Source of the DNA: Didymella arachidicola
Taxonomy: Eukaryota > Ascomycota > Dothideomycetes > Pleosporales > Didymellaceae
Assembly: GCA_016630955.3 (NCBI GenBank)
Contig: CM049992.1
Location: 1,674,001 to 1,738,000, forward strand
Reading direction: 5' to 3'
DNA length: 64,000 nt
Both the position numbers and the translations under genes were made by a program. The notes below the pieces were generated by a model. It was not told the origin of the DNA and did not search any database. It saw only the letters and a list, made by a program, of their open reading frames with translations. Positions 20,676 to 30,320 of the stretch are shown in pieces (position 1 is the first letter of the stretch; the number at the start of each line of letters is the position of its first letter).

Positions 20676-21485
20676 ATGGCTGCACACGATGAGGAGCCAT
20701 CAGCAGTGACATACATACCCTCATCAGCACAGATCGCCACCATCACGATTGATCGTGCTGCATGCCGCAATGCGGTGAACCCTGCCACGGCATGCAAGCT
20801 CTATACGGCCTTCCTCGAATTTGAAAACGACACAACCCAGAAAGTCTGCGTCTTCCATGGCGCAAATGGTACCTTCTGCGCGGGAGCTGATCTTCAAGAG
20901 TTAGCCACGTCGCGATCAACTCAGGAGCCGCATTTTAGATCTGTGTCAGGTCGCAATATAGCCCCTATGGGTCCTTCGAGACTCCAGATCAAGAAGCCTG
21001 TGATCTGCGCTGTTTCTGGCTACGCCGTTGCTGGAGGGCTTGAGCTGAGTCTTCTTGGGGACATGCGAATTGTTGAGGAAGACGCCGTTTTTGGAGTCTT
21101 CTGTCGTCGCTTCGGCGTGCCGCTGATCGATGGCGGTACAGTTCGACTTCAAGCGGTCGTAGGCTTAGGTCACGCCATGGATATGATTCTTACCGGTAGA
21201 GCTGTATCAGCCCAAGAAGCATTGTCTATGGGCTTGGCCAATCGTGTCGTGCCAAAAGGCAGGGCTGTCAAAGAAGCGCTGAAGATTGCTGAGATGTTAG
21301 TGAAGTTTCCACAACTCTGTATGAACAGAGACCGTGAGAGCTGCTACTTTGCAGCGTACCAAGCTCGAAGCTTAGAAGACGCCCTGCGGCACGAATTTGA
21401 TCACGGAAAGGCTATCATAGCAAAAGAGAGTGTAGACGGCGCAAGACGATTTGCAGGAGGTCAAGGACGGTCAGGAAAGCTTTGA
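20676..21485 (+). CDS. Enoyl-CoA hydratase/isomerase (crotonase) family protein
   Basis: A single-exon 269-residue acyl-CoA enzyme. The oxyanion-hole segments of the crotonase fold are visible: NGTFCAGADLQELA (first backbone-NH donor region) and KPVICAVSGYAVAGGLELSLLGDMRIVEEDAVFGVFCRRFG (second donor region, with the family GG-E-L pattern). They are followed by RLQAVVGLGHAMDMILTGRAVSAQEALSMGLANRVV. Fatty-acid or branched-chain acyl-CoA metabolism is likely. The C-terminus (GGQGRSGKL) is not an SKL-type peroxisomal signal, though the final KL is suggestive. Catalytic class (hydratase, isomerase or hydrolase) cannot be decided. No CoA-pathway partner gene is adjacent. Confidence 0.93.
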   Translation: MAAHDEEPSAVTYIPSSAQIATITIDRAACRNAVNPATACKLYTAFLEFENDTTQKVCVFHGANGTFCAGADLQELATSRSTQEPHFRSVSGRNIAPMGPSRLQIKKPVICAVSGYAVAGGLELSLLGDMRIVEEDAVFGVFCRRFGVPLIDGGTVRLQAVVGLGHAMDMILTGRAVSAQEALSMGLANRVVPKGRAVKEALKIAEMLVKFPQLCMNRDRESCYFAAYQARSLEDALRHEFDHGKAIIAKESVDGARRFAGGQGRSGKL

Positions 21486-21708
21486 TGGGTGTAACACCAA
21501 TCTAGACATGCTGTCAGTCGCTCAGAGTTCCAGTGCAGGCTCTTATCGTAGCTGCTCGGAGGCCGCCGGTCGTGCATGAACGGAGCAGCCCGCTTGCTTC
21601 AGCGCCGCATATATCAGATCGAACGCCCAAGCAGCCTCAGCTAAAACAATAACCCAGCTCATTACAATCCCCGTGCTGTTTTGAAACCGCATTGCCTTGC
21701 TGTCAACA

Positions 21709-22374
21709 ATGGCCTCTCCAGTAAACAGCGATGCAAAGATCGTCTCCGCACTTCTCTCTACACTCGAACACCGCATCATTCCCCTCACGTCAAAAGGCGT
21801 AACCTCTGGTTCGAAGGTATTCGGGGCTGCTATCCTATCGAACACCGATCTTGCTCCGCTTACCGTCGCCACCAATCATGAGTCCCTTTCCCCTCTCCTC
21901 CATGGCGAAATCAATTGTATACAACAGTTCTTTACAGTAGACTTCCCGGATCCGGCTACTCGGCCAAACCCTCGAGAAGACTGCATTTTCTTTGCCACCC
22001 ACGAGCCTTGCAGTCTGTGTCTGAGCGGTATTGCGTGGTCGGGTTTCAAGGAGATCTACTATCTGTTCACGTACGAAGACAGCAGGGACTTGTTCAGTAT
22101 ACCATACGACATTGATATCCTGGAACAGGTGTTCCGCGTGCGGGCGGGCGGTGAGGGGGACGAGGCGCTGAAGGCGCGGCCATTGTACAACCGGGAAAAC
22201 AAGTTCTTCGTTGCCAAAGCCCTAATGGACGTAGTTGCTGGTATCACTGACACCTCAGAGAGAGAACAACTTGTAGAGAAGCTTATGGAGGTCAAGGCAC
22301 TTTACAACGGGCTCAGCGAGACGTATCAGAATGGCAAGCAGGGAGGAACAGAGACTGCAAGTGTTTGGAAGTGA
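21709..22374 (+). CDS. Cytidine/deoxycytidylate deaminase-fold protein
   Basis: A single-exon protein of 221 residues starting at the ATG at 21709 (in-frame TTG and CTG codons upstream were not used). The zinc-dependent deaminase signature is present: HGEINCIQQFF supplies the His ligand and the catalytic Glu, and THEPCSLCLSGIAWSGF supplies the PCxxC cysteines. The N-terminus (MASPVNSDAKIVSALLSTLEHRIIPLTSKGV) and the C-terminal helices are typical of fungal stand-alone members whose substrate is not established. It may deaminate a nucleoside, base or related heterocycle. It is compactly arranged with the crotonase upstream (224 bp), on the same strand. Confidence 0.85.
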   Translation: MASPVNSDAKIVSALLSTLEHRIIPLTSKGVTSGSKVFGAAILSNTDLAPLTVATNHESLSPLLHGEINCIQQFFTVDFPDPATRPNPREDCIFFATHEPCSLCLSGIAWSGFKEIYYLFTYEDSRDLFSIPYDIDILEQVFRVRAGGEGDEALKARPLYNRENKFFVAKALMDVVAGITDTSEREQLVEKLMEVKALYNGLSETYQNGKQGGTETASVWK

Positions 22375-22740
22375 GGTTAACAGGCAGTTGAAGGACAAGC
22401 TTCTTACATGTGAGATTCAACATGGGCAGAAACATGATGATAGGAAAGGAAGTATTGAACTGTATGTTATCAGGGAAGCAGTCACGTGTTGACAGAGCCT
22501 TGAATCCAAACGCCGATCGGCAATTGACGCACGCATGAAGCGAGCGACGCTAGCCGCTATACCTCTCGATATAGAAATTCTGCCCGCTTCATTGTTCACA
22601 TTGATCGCATCGCTGCCAGTGCACGACGAGAACGTGGAGCTCGTCACTACCATGAAGGCAAGCGTAGGACCTATGGTGTCTTTATAATACCGCTCGTTCG
22701 AATTGCTGCTTGAAGGAGACCGTGGCAAGTCATCCTCATC
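22375..22740. other. Intergenic region upstream of the cytochrome b2 gene
   Basis: 366 bp without a supported gene. A TATAAT motif at 22683-22688 lies 58 bp upstream of the ATG at 22741 and is a possible core promoter element. Confidence 0.45.
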
Positions 22741-24688
22741 ATGTCCTCCATACGCGCTCCGTGGCGACACGCGCACAGGACTCTCAGAGTTACAGCTTTC
22801 CACGCACATAGCCAATCTCAACCGATTCGCACGTTGCGAACGACGCCATCACCATCGAGAAATCGTCCATCAGGCACTCATCCAGCATCGGCCTCCTCTG
22901 TCAGCAGGCATCTATATGCTTGGGCCGTTGCATCTGTATGTGATTCCTACCTATTCGCCGAATGCTGTCTCTAAGACTCTGATCAGTTTGTTGCAGGCGC
23001 ATATACGCTATACGGACAGAAACCATTGCAATGCGATGCCGCAAGCGCATTGCCGAAAGGCCGGCCGTTGATTTCGTATGAGGAAGTACAGAAGCATGTT
23101 ACAGAAGATAACTGCTGGGTCATCATTGATGTAAGACGTGGTCTTGCCTTCAGGACGTCCTGAGTGAATGGCTTCTGACTAGTTTAGGGCTTGGTGTATG
23201 ACATGACTGAGTTTCTTGAAGCACATCCTGGGGGCCGGTCTGCGATACTGCAACAAGCGGGTAAGGATGCGAGTGCCAAATTCACACTCTTGCATCCACC
23301 CGATGCTATCGCAACGCTCCCTCAGGAATATTGCCTTGGACCAATCGACCCAGACACAATCCCAGCACCGGAGGCGCAAGAGCTCACAGAGGATGAAATC
23401 CGGCAGCAAGAGGCGCGGGAACAATTGCCCCCAGCAGCGAGCATGCTCGTGGTCCAAGATTTCGAATACTGGGCCGAGCGCGTACTTAGCACAACGGCAT
23501 GGGCATACTACCGAAGTGCGTCAGATGAGGAGGCCACGTTCTTTGACAATCGCGAAGCTTGGCGGAGATACTTCTTCCGTCCAAGAATTCTGCGAGATAC
23601 GTCTCATGGCTCTACTGCAACTGACATTCTTGGCATCCCCACATCCATGCCGATTTTCATCGCGCCCGCAGCGATGGCGAAATTGGGGCATCCCCTTGGT
23701 GAAGTGAACTTGACTAAGGCGGCTGGGAGGGTCGGCATCGTGCAGGCAATATCTGCTAACGCAAGCTGTGGCTTGGAAGAGATGTTCAACGCGAGAATTG
23801 AAGGACAGCCGCTCATCTTCCAGTTATATCTCAACAAAGACCGGTCTGCATCCTCCGAATTGGTCGAACGCGTCACCAAGCTTGGCGCAAGCGCAATCAT
23901 TTTAACTGTGGATGTGTGCTGGCAGTCAAAGCGAACGCTCGACGTAAGGCAAAAATTGAAGGAATCGAGCGAAATTCCTGCACCGAAGTCAACTACATCC
24001 TCAGCGGCTGGCTCTAAAGGAAAGAGCGTCTCGGAGCAGATCAGCGGATACCAAGCCACGAACCTGACTTGGGACGACATCGCCTTCGTAAAGAGGCATA
24101 CGCATCTGCCAATCATTGTCAAAGGTGTGCAGTCTGTTGAGGACGTGCAACTATGTGTTGAGCATGGTGCTCAGGGTGTTATCCTTGTAAGTCAAATCTA
24201 TGAAGACGCAGATCATGATTCCTAACAACATGACATAGTCTAATCACGGAGGTCGCCAGGCTGATTATGCTCCGGCGCCTATCGATGTGCTTTACGAACT
24301 TCGCGAACTCCGACCAGACCTCTTCTCTCAGATCGAAGTCATGGTTGATGGTGGCGTGCGCAGTGGTGCTGACGTTGTAAAAGCCCTAGCATTGGGTGCA
24401 AAAGCTGTTGGCATTGGCCGGCCCATATTATATGCGAACGGTACACACGGTGAAGATGGCGTAGCAAGGGTGTTGCAAAGTAAGTCCTCGACCTCCCCGA
24501 CACGATAAACAATGCTGATACAGCCAGTCTTCCAAGAAGAGATCACGAATACAATGCGGAACATAGGCGCCAACACAGTACAGGATCTGAAGCCAGAAAT
24601 GGTCGGCCCCATCGGACCATGGGTGGGGAGGAACCGTCCGTCGTACGCTTCAATCCCAGCATCGGCTCCGAATGAGCGAATACATTGA
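22741..24688 (+). CDS. Cytochrome b2-type L-lactate dehydrogenase (FMN, heme b5)
   Basis: A fusion of a cytochrome b5 domain with an FMN-dependent alpha-hydroxyacid dehydrogenase, which in yeast oxidises L-lactate to pyruvate and feeds cytochrome c in the mitochondrial intermembrane space. An Arg/Ser/Thr-rich presequence leads to ISYEEVQKHVTEDNCWVIID. Heme ligands fit HPGGRS (His about 124) and LLHPPDA (His about 147). FMN-domain motifs are YYRSASDEEATF, FIAPAAMAKLGHP, LTVDV, LPIIVKGV and SNHGGRQADYAP (catalytic His and Arg). Exons: 22741-22939, 22997-23130, 23188-24186, 24239-24479 and 24528-24688, about 577 residues. The first donor is uncertain: GTGATT at 22940 keeps the frame, while the stronger GTATGT at 22936 does not. 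Confidence 0.92.
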
Positions 24689-25442
24689 TGTACTCGAGTA
24701 GCGGCTTATGCCACGACCGATCTGCATAAACGCCTAGCGTCATGTATAGCATAGGACAAACACATAATGAGGGCGGATACATTGCTACGAATCTCAGGTG
24801 GTGAGCCCCGGAGCAGGGGACTCTGTAGCAGGTGATCCGAACGTGGTCACGCAAGGTTCAATGCCATTTTCGGACTTTAACAGAAAGTTGGAGGGACCAG
24901 CTTCGGAAGACGGCAAAGTGAGGATGAATATGTATAGAGTAGATCTTAAGTGTTGACGGCAGTGATTGCAAAGAAGAATGAGCGTCCACCTAGGACGATA
25001 GTTTCTAATGAGATTAGGCTGCTACCGAGCATTCTGCATGTCACATTCGTGCCCAGGTGTTGTGACAGAGGCTATGCACACAAGCAATTGTGGTTCAACA
25101 AGGCCCTGTAGCCTAGATGAGCTTGATGTTCCAGTTTCTGGGCTTACCCAACATCCTCATGTTTCCTTCAGACATCATCGCCCTGTACTGTAAGCGTTCA
25201 TGCCAAATTAGACCCTATGTGTCGCGTCAATGTGTGAACTACAGTGTGGCCTCACTCACGCCGACGCCAACAATATCGTTTGTGTTCATACAGCGGCTAC
25301 AAGATCATTTCTGTAATTATATCTAATGAGATAGAGTTCCCTTGCTTATGCTGTATACAGTTGGTGAAAACAGCACTACGCTAGAACCGTGTTCTGCGAG
25401 GCCTTGTCATGACGCAACAGCTTTACAAGGTACGGAGGTTTT
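24689..25442. other. Intergenic region beside the truncated Aim9-like gene
   Basis: About 750 bp with no recognisable coding sequence. It lies where the missing C-terminal half of the Aim9-like gene should be, but I can find no continuation of that protein in any minus-strand frame. Confidence 0.5.
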
Positions 25443-25940
25443 CTAGCCTCGTGCTTCTTCCATAATGATGCACTCCGCCTGAACAGGGTTTTGATCAGTG
25501 GCACTCCAGGCGAGTACTTTTGGAACCGGTAAATTTAGGATATCGCGCGCAAATTCCATTGTCGCAACCTCTGGCGAAGTGGTAAGTGCCGCCGGACCAG
25601 CATTGGGATGAGGGATCTTGGCGATAACCTTTTGGCCGTCATCCATCTCAAGACGGTATGCCTTGTTAAAGATTCCCTCGCCGAGTTTCTCAAGCGAAAT
25701 GCACTTATCCGCTGCAAGAGCTTGACAGGCCGCTTGCTGAAGGCCAGGCACATCGAAAGATCGATGTCGGGCCTCAAGCTGCTCACGCTCATTCCATAGC
25801 CACCGTCCGCTGGTGTAGTCGAACAAGGAATTGGAGTCAGATTGAGATTGGAATGACATCTTACGAGCGCCCATTAAGGTTTTTGGGAAACGAACGCGCT
25901 TCAGTGCAATGCTTGAGCGTAGACTTTGCAGAAGCAGCAT
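25443..25940 (-). pseudogene. Truncated Aim9-like phosphotransferase (N-terminal part only)
   Basis: A 165-residue frame from the ATG at 25940 matches the start of fungal Aim9/APH-type kinase-fold proteins, which are mitochondrial and usually several hundred residues long. A basic, hydrophobic presequence leads to YTSGRWLWNEREQLEARH. The N-lobe follows with ISLEKLGEGIFNKAYRLEMDDG and QKVIAKIPHPNAGPAALTTS (the ATP-site Lys), then VATMEFARDILNLPVPKVLAWSATD and AECIIMEEARG. A TAG stop then ends the frame, just where the family normally continues into the C-lobe. The catalytic His-x-Asp and metal-binding segments are absent, so no kinase activity is expected. A Fot1-like transposon lies 210 bp upstream. 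Either a decayed gene or a partial duplicate fits. Confidence 0.75.
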
Positions 25941-26151
25941 GAAAGGTATCAAATGTGGCGACGCGCGTTTTGCGATGCGATGCGATGCGAGAGTTCATTC
26001 CAGGCGACGTCGACGATGTGGGAATTAGTCGTACTAGGCGCTTTCCAGATTGCCAGCCAGCATGCAGGGAAGAGCTAATGTTGTAGTTAGATCGGGGTCG
26101 ATGCCAAGGCGGAATTGGCAATTAATTGTAAGATTCTATTCTTGAGGCCTA

Positions 26152-27999
26152 ACGTGTTTCCCCACCGAGCCGCCCACCCCCACCGAGTCGCCCGCCCTCA
26201 CCAAAATCGCGACTATTACACGATTATTACGCTCGACCACAACGCTGCATAAATACAGTATCAATCTCAAATTAATCCTTAGAAGCGTCGCTATCGACTG
26301 AATCTACTATTTCTGCAGTGCAGGTGCGCGCGTTGTGGCCAGTCTTGCCACAACGCCCGCAGTGCCTCTCTTTGCGCACCCTCTTCGCTGGCGGTTCTGC
26401 TGCCTCCTGGCCGCCACCGTCCTTCTCAGCTATCAAATCCTGTACGTCACCCACTGTAAGACTCTCCTCTGTCCGAATATACTTTCTCTTGCGACTGCGC
26501 TGCTCTGTTAAGGCGTCAATTGACTTCCGAAGCCCTGCCAGTTCCCTAGCTTGTAATAGTGAATTGTGGCCTATTACAGCCATGCCTTTTGTGAGCGAGT
26601 CAACTGCTTGCAGAAGAGGAGAGATAGGAGACTCTCTGTGCCTTTGTATGCGCTCACGAACTAGCGTAGACTGCGCCTCCATCTCTTTTATTGTGGCTGG
26701 CGTTTTGGACTCCCAAGGGGTGTCCTCTGGTAGTGGAGGTGTTGGTGTACGAAGCACCACATCAAGCTTTGATAACACCCGCTCTGGGTCGTGAGGTACT
26801 AAACCAGCGCCTCTAAAGCTTGCTAGGATATTTTCCTTTGTAATTGCCTTGTTAAAAGCAATGTGAAAGGCTGGTAGAAAGGTCTCTTTCTTAACTTGAG
26901 TGACAGAGTACCTTGCCCAGCTGTCGATCTCAGCGTAGTACGCCCGCTTCAAGGGGGCAAAACAGCCCACGTCAAGCGGCTGTAATAGGTGCGACGAGTG
27001 TGGGGGCATACACAGGGTGATAATCTTGTGTTCTGCGCAATATTGGTGAAATGCAGCAGAGCTGTGGCTCTCATGGCCGTCCACAATTAGTAGACGGTAC
27101 ACACCCACAGTACGCTCCTTTGTATGCGCGTCAAAGTGCTTCAGCCACTTTAGACCAAGCTCATTTGTTGTCCAGCCGTTAGAGCTAGTCTCAATTACCC
27201 AGTCGCGAGGCAGGCCTGGGTACCAGCTTAATATAAGGACCTTACCACCAAAGATAATGAAGGGTGGGATAGCCCAGCCAGCAGCGCAGATGCCCTGGAT
27301 GATTGTGACCCAGTCACGGTTGCCTGGCTGTATCTTCTTTGGATTGGTTCGCTTCTCAGAGCCTGTAAAGACCATCTGAGCGTTAATTATGCCCATCATG
27401 AACCCAGACTCATCAAAGTTATGTGTGTCTTCAGCAAGGATGCCGTACTTCTCCTTTGTTGTCCTTACTAGCTCGAACCAGGGCGTTATAACGCGTGGGT
27501 CTTCGTTTAGGGCTCGCTGACGATCGTATGGACGGCTGCGTCGAAGCTTGACTTCCTTGGTACGCGTTCTGAACCTGTCTACCCAGTGCTTGCCAACAGG
27601 TCCTTCACCGCGCGCAGCAAGGAGATCATTCGCCATTTCTTCCACCATAGCCCTTGTAGCGCCTATTCCTCGTGCGTCTAGGTCAAGTATACGCGCGACT
27701 ATTACATCCTCCTCTAGCTTTTTTAGCTTCTTCGAGTTAGGCTCAGTATCGCGTCGTGAAGGCTTTCCAGCGCGTCGGTCTCTTAGCGTTGTTCGGGGGA
27801 CAGCAAAGGCCCTAGACGCGTGCCTAGTACTGTCGGGTTCAGCGGCTTTTGTAGCCTGGATAGCAAGGTATAGTGTACCTTCGTTATAGGTCGATTGCGC
27901 GTCGCGTTGTGGCGGCATAGTAATAGTTGTTGTAATAGTCGCGATTTTGGTGAGGGCGGGCGACTCGGTGGGGGTGGGCGGCTCGGTGGGGAAACACGT
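26152..27999 (-). mobile_element. Fot1/pogo-family DNA transposon, structurally intact
   Basis: A 1,848-bp class II element. Its terminal inverted repeats (26152-26220 and 27931-27999) are 69 bp long and identical base for base, beginning ACGTGTTTCCCCACCGAGCC. A TA duplication flanks both ends (26150-26151 and 28000-28001). Inside is one uninterrupted transposase gene on the minus strand. The subterminal sequence contains repeated CACCGAG and CCCGCC units that could be transposase-binding sites. Identical TIRs and an open frame indicate recent insertion without mutation decay such as RIP. It lies between the truncated Aim9-like gene and the KDEL-receptor gene. Confidence 0.96.
26272..27918 (-). 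CDS. Fot1-like DD35D transposase with C-terminal zinc knuckle
   Basis: A 548-residue transposase, open throughout. An N-terminal psq-like helix-turn-helix (TLYLAIQATKAAEPDSTRHA, AFAVPRTTLRDRRAG) is followed by a CENP-B-type DNA-binding region (GKHWVDRFRTR). The DDE catalytic core has NFDESGFMMG (Asp169), YRLLIVDGHESH (Asp280) and HLLQPLDVGCFAPLKRAY (Asp316). Exactly 35 residues separate the last two Asp, the DD35D spacing of the Fot1 group. The C-terminus carries a CCHC zinc knuckle, CGRCGKTGHNARTC, at about residues 520-533, preceded by a basic stretch (AKRVRKERH). All three catalytic residues are present, so it is predicted to be active and could mobilise related non-autonomous copies. Confidence 0.96.
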   Translation of the reverse strand: MPPQRDAQSTYNEGTLYLAIQATKAAEPDSTRHASRAFAVPRTTLRDRRAGKPSRRDTEPNSKKLKKLEEDVIVARILDLDARGIGATRAMVEEMANDLLAARGEGPVGKHWVDRFRTRTKEVKLRRSRPYDRQRALNEDPRVITPWFELVRTTKEKYGILAEDTHNFDESGFMMGIINAQMVFTGSEKRTNPKKIQPGNRDWVTIIQGICAAGWAIPPFIIFGGKVLILSWYPGLPRDWVIETSSNGWTTNELGLKWLKHFDAHTKERTVGVYRLLIVDGHESHSSAAFHQYCAEHKIITLCMPPHSSHLLQPLDVGCFAPLKRAYYAEIDSWARYSVTQVKKETFLPAFHIAFNKAITKENILASFRGAGLVPHDPERVLSKLDVVLRTPTPPLPEDTPWESKTPATIKEMEAQSTLVRERIQRHRESPISPLLQAVDSLTKGMAVIGHNSLLQARELAGLRKSIDALTEQRSRKRKYIRTEESLTVGDVQDLIAEKDGGGQEAAEPPAKRVRKERHCGRCGKTGHNARTCTAEIVDSVDSDASKD

Positions 28000-28402
28000 T
28001 AGTATACTTGCAGAACTGTTATTATTGTTGAATAAAGGCTATCAGCAAAAGAAGATAACAGTAGGCTCTTAGTAAGAGTATAGTATTTGCCTATTAGTAC
28101 CTGGGTATGTAGCACGCAACCTCCTGTATAAGATATTTTAGGGCTAGAAGGACACCTACATAGTAACCCAGCGCAAAGCGTAATTCTGCGAAAGTGATTT
28201 TGCATTTGAGCATCTGCTGTAGCGACTGCTTTGATGAAGAGCATGGCTAATACTGCGCTAAAGCCAGACCTCTATGCTAATTCACTGCTTGCACATCACA
28301 ATGACCGCAGGACGGTAGATAATGCATAATATTCGCTATTAAAATTCCGATTGCCATGTCAAAGCCGCTAAAAGTCCGCACAATATGATAGGCCTACGAC
28401 AC
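28000..28402. other. Short intergenic stretch between transposon and KDEL-receptor gene
   Basis: About 400 bp, AT-rich. It contains only short frames and includes the 3' end of the minus-strand receptor gene. Confidence 0.5.
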
Positions 28403-29611
28403 TTACTTCGCATCGTGCGGCTTCGCATCGTCATCAACATCGTCGTCCCACTCATCCCCTCGAACACCACTTTCATGTGGATGTGCCGCACTCGAGCTGG
28501 CGGCCGCAGGCGGCGCATCCTCGTCACTCTCATCATCCTCGAACGCCGCCGGGTCAGTCAGCGGCTGGCTCTCTGAATCACGGTTCACGCCCGTGCGTGC
28601 CGGCGCGTCAAGCACGCCTTCGTCTGCAGAAACGCTGATACCTCTGCGACCCCAGTTGTTCGACTGGGCGTTCCTCTGCGGCGCAGCTTCCTCGTCGTAG
28701 TCAAAGTTGTCCGTGTTCTTGCGTCCCATGCCGGCCAGCCTGCCAACCAGCCAGCCGCGGTCCAGGTCCTCGGAGTCGACGACACCGCCCTGACGCAGCT
28801 TGACGCGCTGGCGAGTGTAATAAACCCAGGCAAAATCGATCATCAGGGCTGTCTGTATAGTGCCGAAAACCCAGCTCGTGGGGTCACGGTACCCTTTCTC
28901 CGTGGCGCCGCGAACTATCCAGTTCAGGACGTAGAGAAAGCGGTAGGCGCCGAGGGTGACGAGGTAGTACGAGTCGATGACGGTGGGCACGGTGGTCTGG
29001 CGGAGGAGAAGCAGCTGTGGGATGACACAGACAGATTCGAGGATCTCAGAGAAGACCCAGAGAAGCTGCATCGTCAGCACGATCGAGGCAAGTGCCAGAA
29101 AGCGTAGCATACCTTCATAAACGTGCCGTGGCCAATGACATGTTTGGCGAAGATCCAGTACCAAACGGGCGTGATGGCGAAAGCGCCTAGCAAGCAGTAC
29201 AAGCCGAGCTTCCAGGCCTTTTCGCGCTCACGTGTGCGGGCGTAGACGCTGGTCATGAGGAAGATGATGTAGAACGACGACAGCGTGTAGAAGATCTGAT
29301 CAGGTCAGCCCTTGCCGTCAACAGGCCAAGGCTCCAAGCGGTTGCTCTACCTTGAGGGTGAAGTTCCAGACGTGGGCGGCATCGCTACGCCCGCTCGTCG
29401 TGAAGATGTCCAGGTAACGCGTGCAGAAGACCAGCGCATAGAGGGCCTGCGTAAGGAGAGAGACGCCTGCACCGAGTTAGACAGTGTGCACGTGGTGGCA
29501 GGGCAGGCACCCACCCTCGGAGCTGCTGTTGGAGTGGATGGCCCATATCAGGATCAGCTTCGACGACGTGTGCGAGACATCGCCGAGGATGTGGAAAAGA
29601 TTGAAACCCAT
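28403..29611 (-). CDS. ER lumen protein-retaining receptor family (Erd2/KDEL-receptor-like) with acidic tail
   Basis: A seven-helix Golgi/ER protein of the family that recycles HDEL/KDEL proteins. Four exons give 352 residues: 29611-29515, 29466-29351, 29295-29113 and 29065-28403. Family landmarks: an N-terminal GFNLFHILGDVSHTSSKLIL, ALYALVFCTRYLDIFTTS, LWVFSEILESVCVIPQLLLL, YYLVTLGAYRFLYVLNWIVR and TIQTALMIDFAWVYYTRQR. TM7 ends near residue 215, where classical Erd2 proteins end shortly afterwards. Here about 130 more residues follow, Ser/Asp/Glu-rich, ending DDDVDDDAKPHDAK. Fungi carry both a classical Erd2 and longer relatives; the tail suggests the latter. Whether it binds HDEL is unknown. 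Confidence 0.93.
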
Positions 29612-29970
29612 CGCTCAGCGGCGTGGTGGGAGCACAGCGTAGCCGCAAGCCGGGAGTCACGGGGAGCCGCGGGAGCTCCAGGTGTCTCGATGGCAATGCA
29701 GGAAGGTGCCTTCTGTGGCGGCAGGCGTGTCGCAGCAATGCAAGGGAGGCTCCGGCGCCAAAGTGACAGGGCTCGTCGCTATTGTGCGTGGGCGTGATCG
29801 AGGTGAAGGAGCGCGCAGGTGGTTGGTGCTGCTATTGATAGTTGGCACTTGAGCTGGGTCGTCATGGTCCACGTCCTCCAGCTTGCGTGGAGCTGTTCCG
29901 CGCCTTGGCAGCTCTGCATGACACTTGCCCAACAAACCCGCCGTTACGTTACCCACCGCGGCCACAGCTG

Positions 29971-30006
29971 TAGCCTCACTAGCCTCACTAGCCTCACTAG
30001 CCTCAC
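29971..30006. repeat. 9-bp tandem repeat TAGCCTCAC x4
   Basis: Four exact head-to-tail copies of TAGCCTCAC upstream of the KDEL-receptor-like gene, about 360 bp from its start codon. Confidence 0.95.
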
Positions 30007-30071
30007 TGGCATCACCGTCCCCAGCACTTCTCGGACGGAGGAGAGCGACATGTGTTTCATTGGCAAACCTG

Positions 30072-30121
30072 TCTTCTTCTTCTTCTTCTTCTTCTTCTTC
30101 TTCTTCTTCAAAAAAAAAAAA
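30072..30121. repeat. (TCT)n microsatellite joined to an A12 run
   Basis: A 38-bp TCT/TTC trinucleotide run is followed directly by twelve A residues. Such loci are slippage-prone and length is likely to vary between strains. The A run after a pyrimidine run could also be the end of a retroposed sequence, but no other retroposon feature is visible. Confidence 0.95.
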
Positions 30122-30320
30122 CCAAAGAGTACGAAGTGCTAGCTACGCGAGAAGGTATGCAAGCGAGGGTATATAGCAGCAAGCGAAAAGAACAGAAGAG
30201 AAAACCCCACGCGCCAATAAGTATACAGGTTACACCGAAGAAGCGAGGCCGTCAAAACATAAACACGCTTCTTGCGCGAAGAAACCCGAGAATCGTCCCC
30301 ATTATGACTCGCTCGCCGCA

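Larger units (their letters stand above)
29612..30320. other. Intergenic region with two microsatellites
   Basis: About 700 bp with no supported gene. It holds the TAGCCTCAC and TCT/A-run repeats listed separately, between the divergently placed KDEL-receptor promoter and the 3' end of the Myb-like gene. Confidence 0.55.

Noticed and set aside
2730..24688. Possible secondary-metabolite cluster (P450, MFS, NmrA-like, lactonohydrolase, crotonase, regulators)
   Set aside because: No PKS, NRPS, terpene synthase or similar backbone gene is present, and the genes are interspersed with housekeeping genes and wide gaps.
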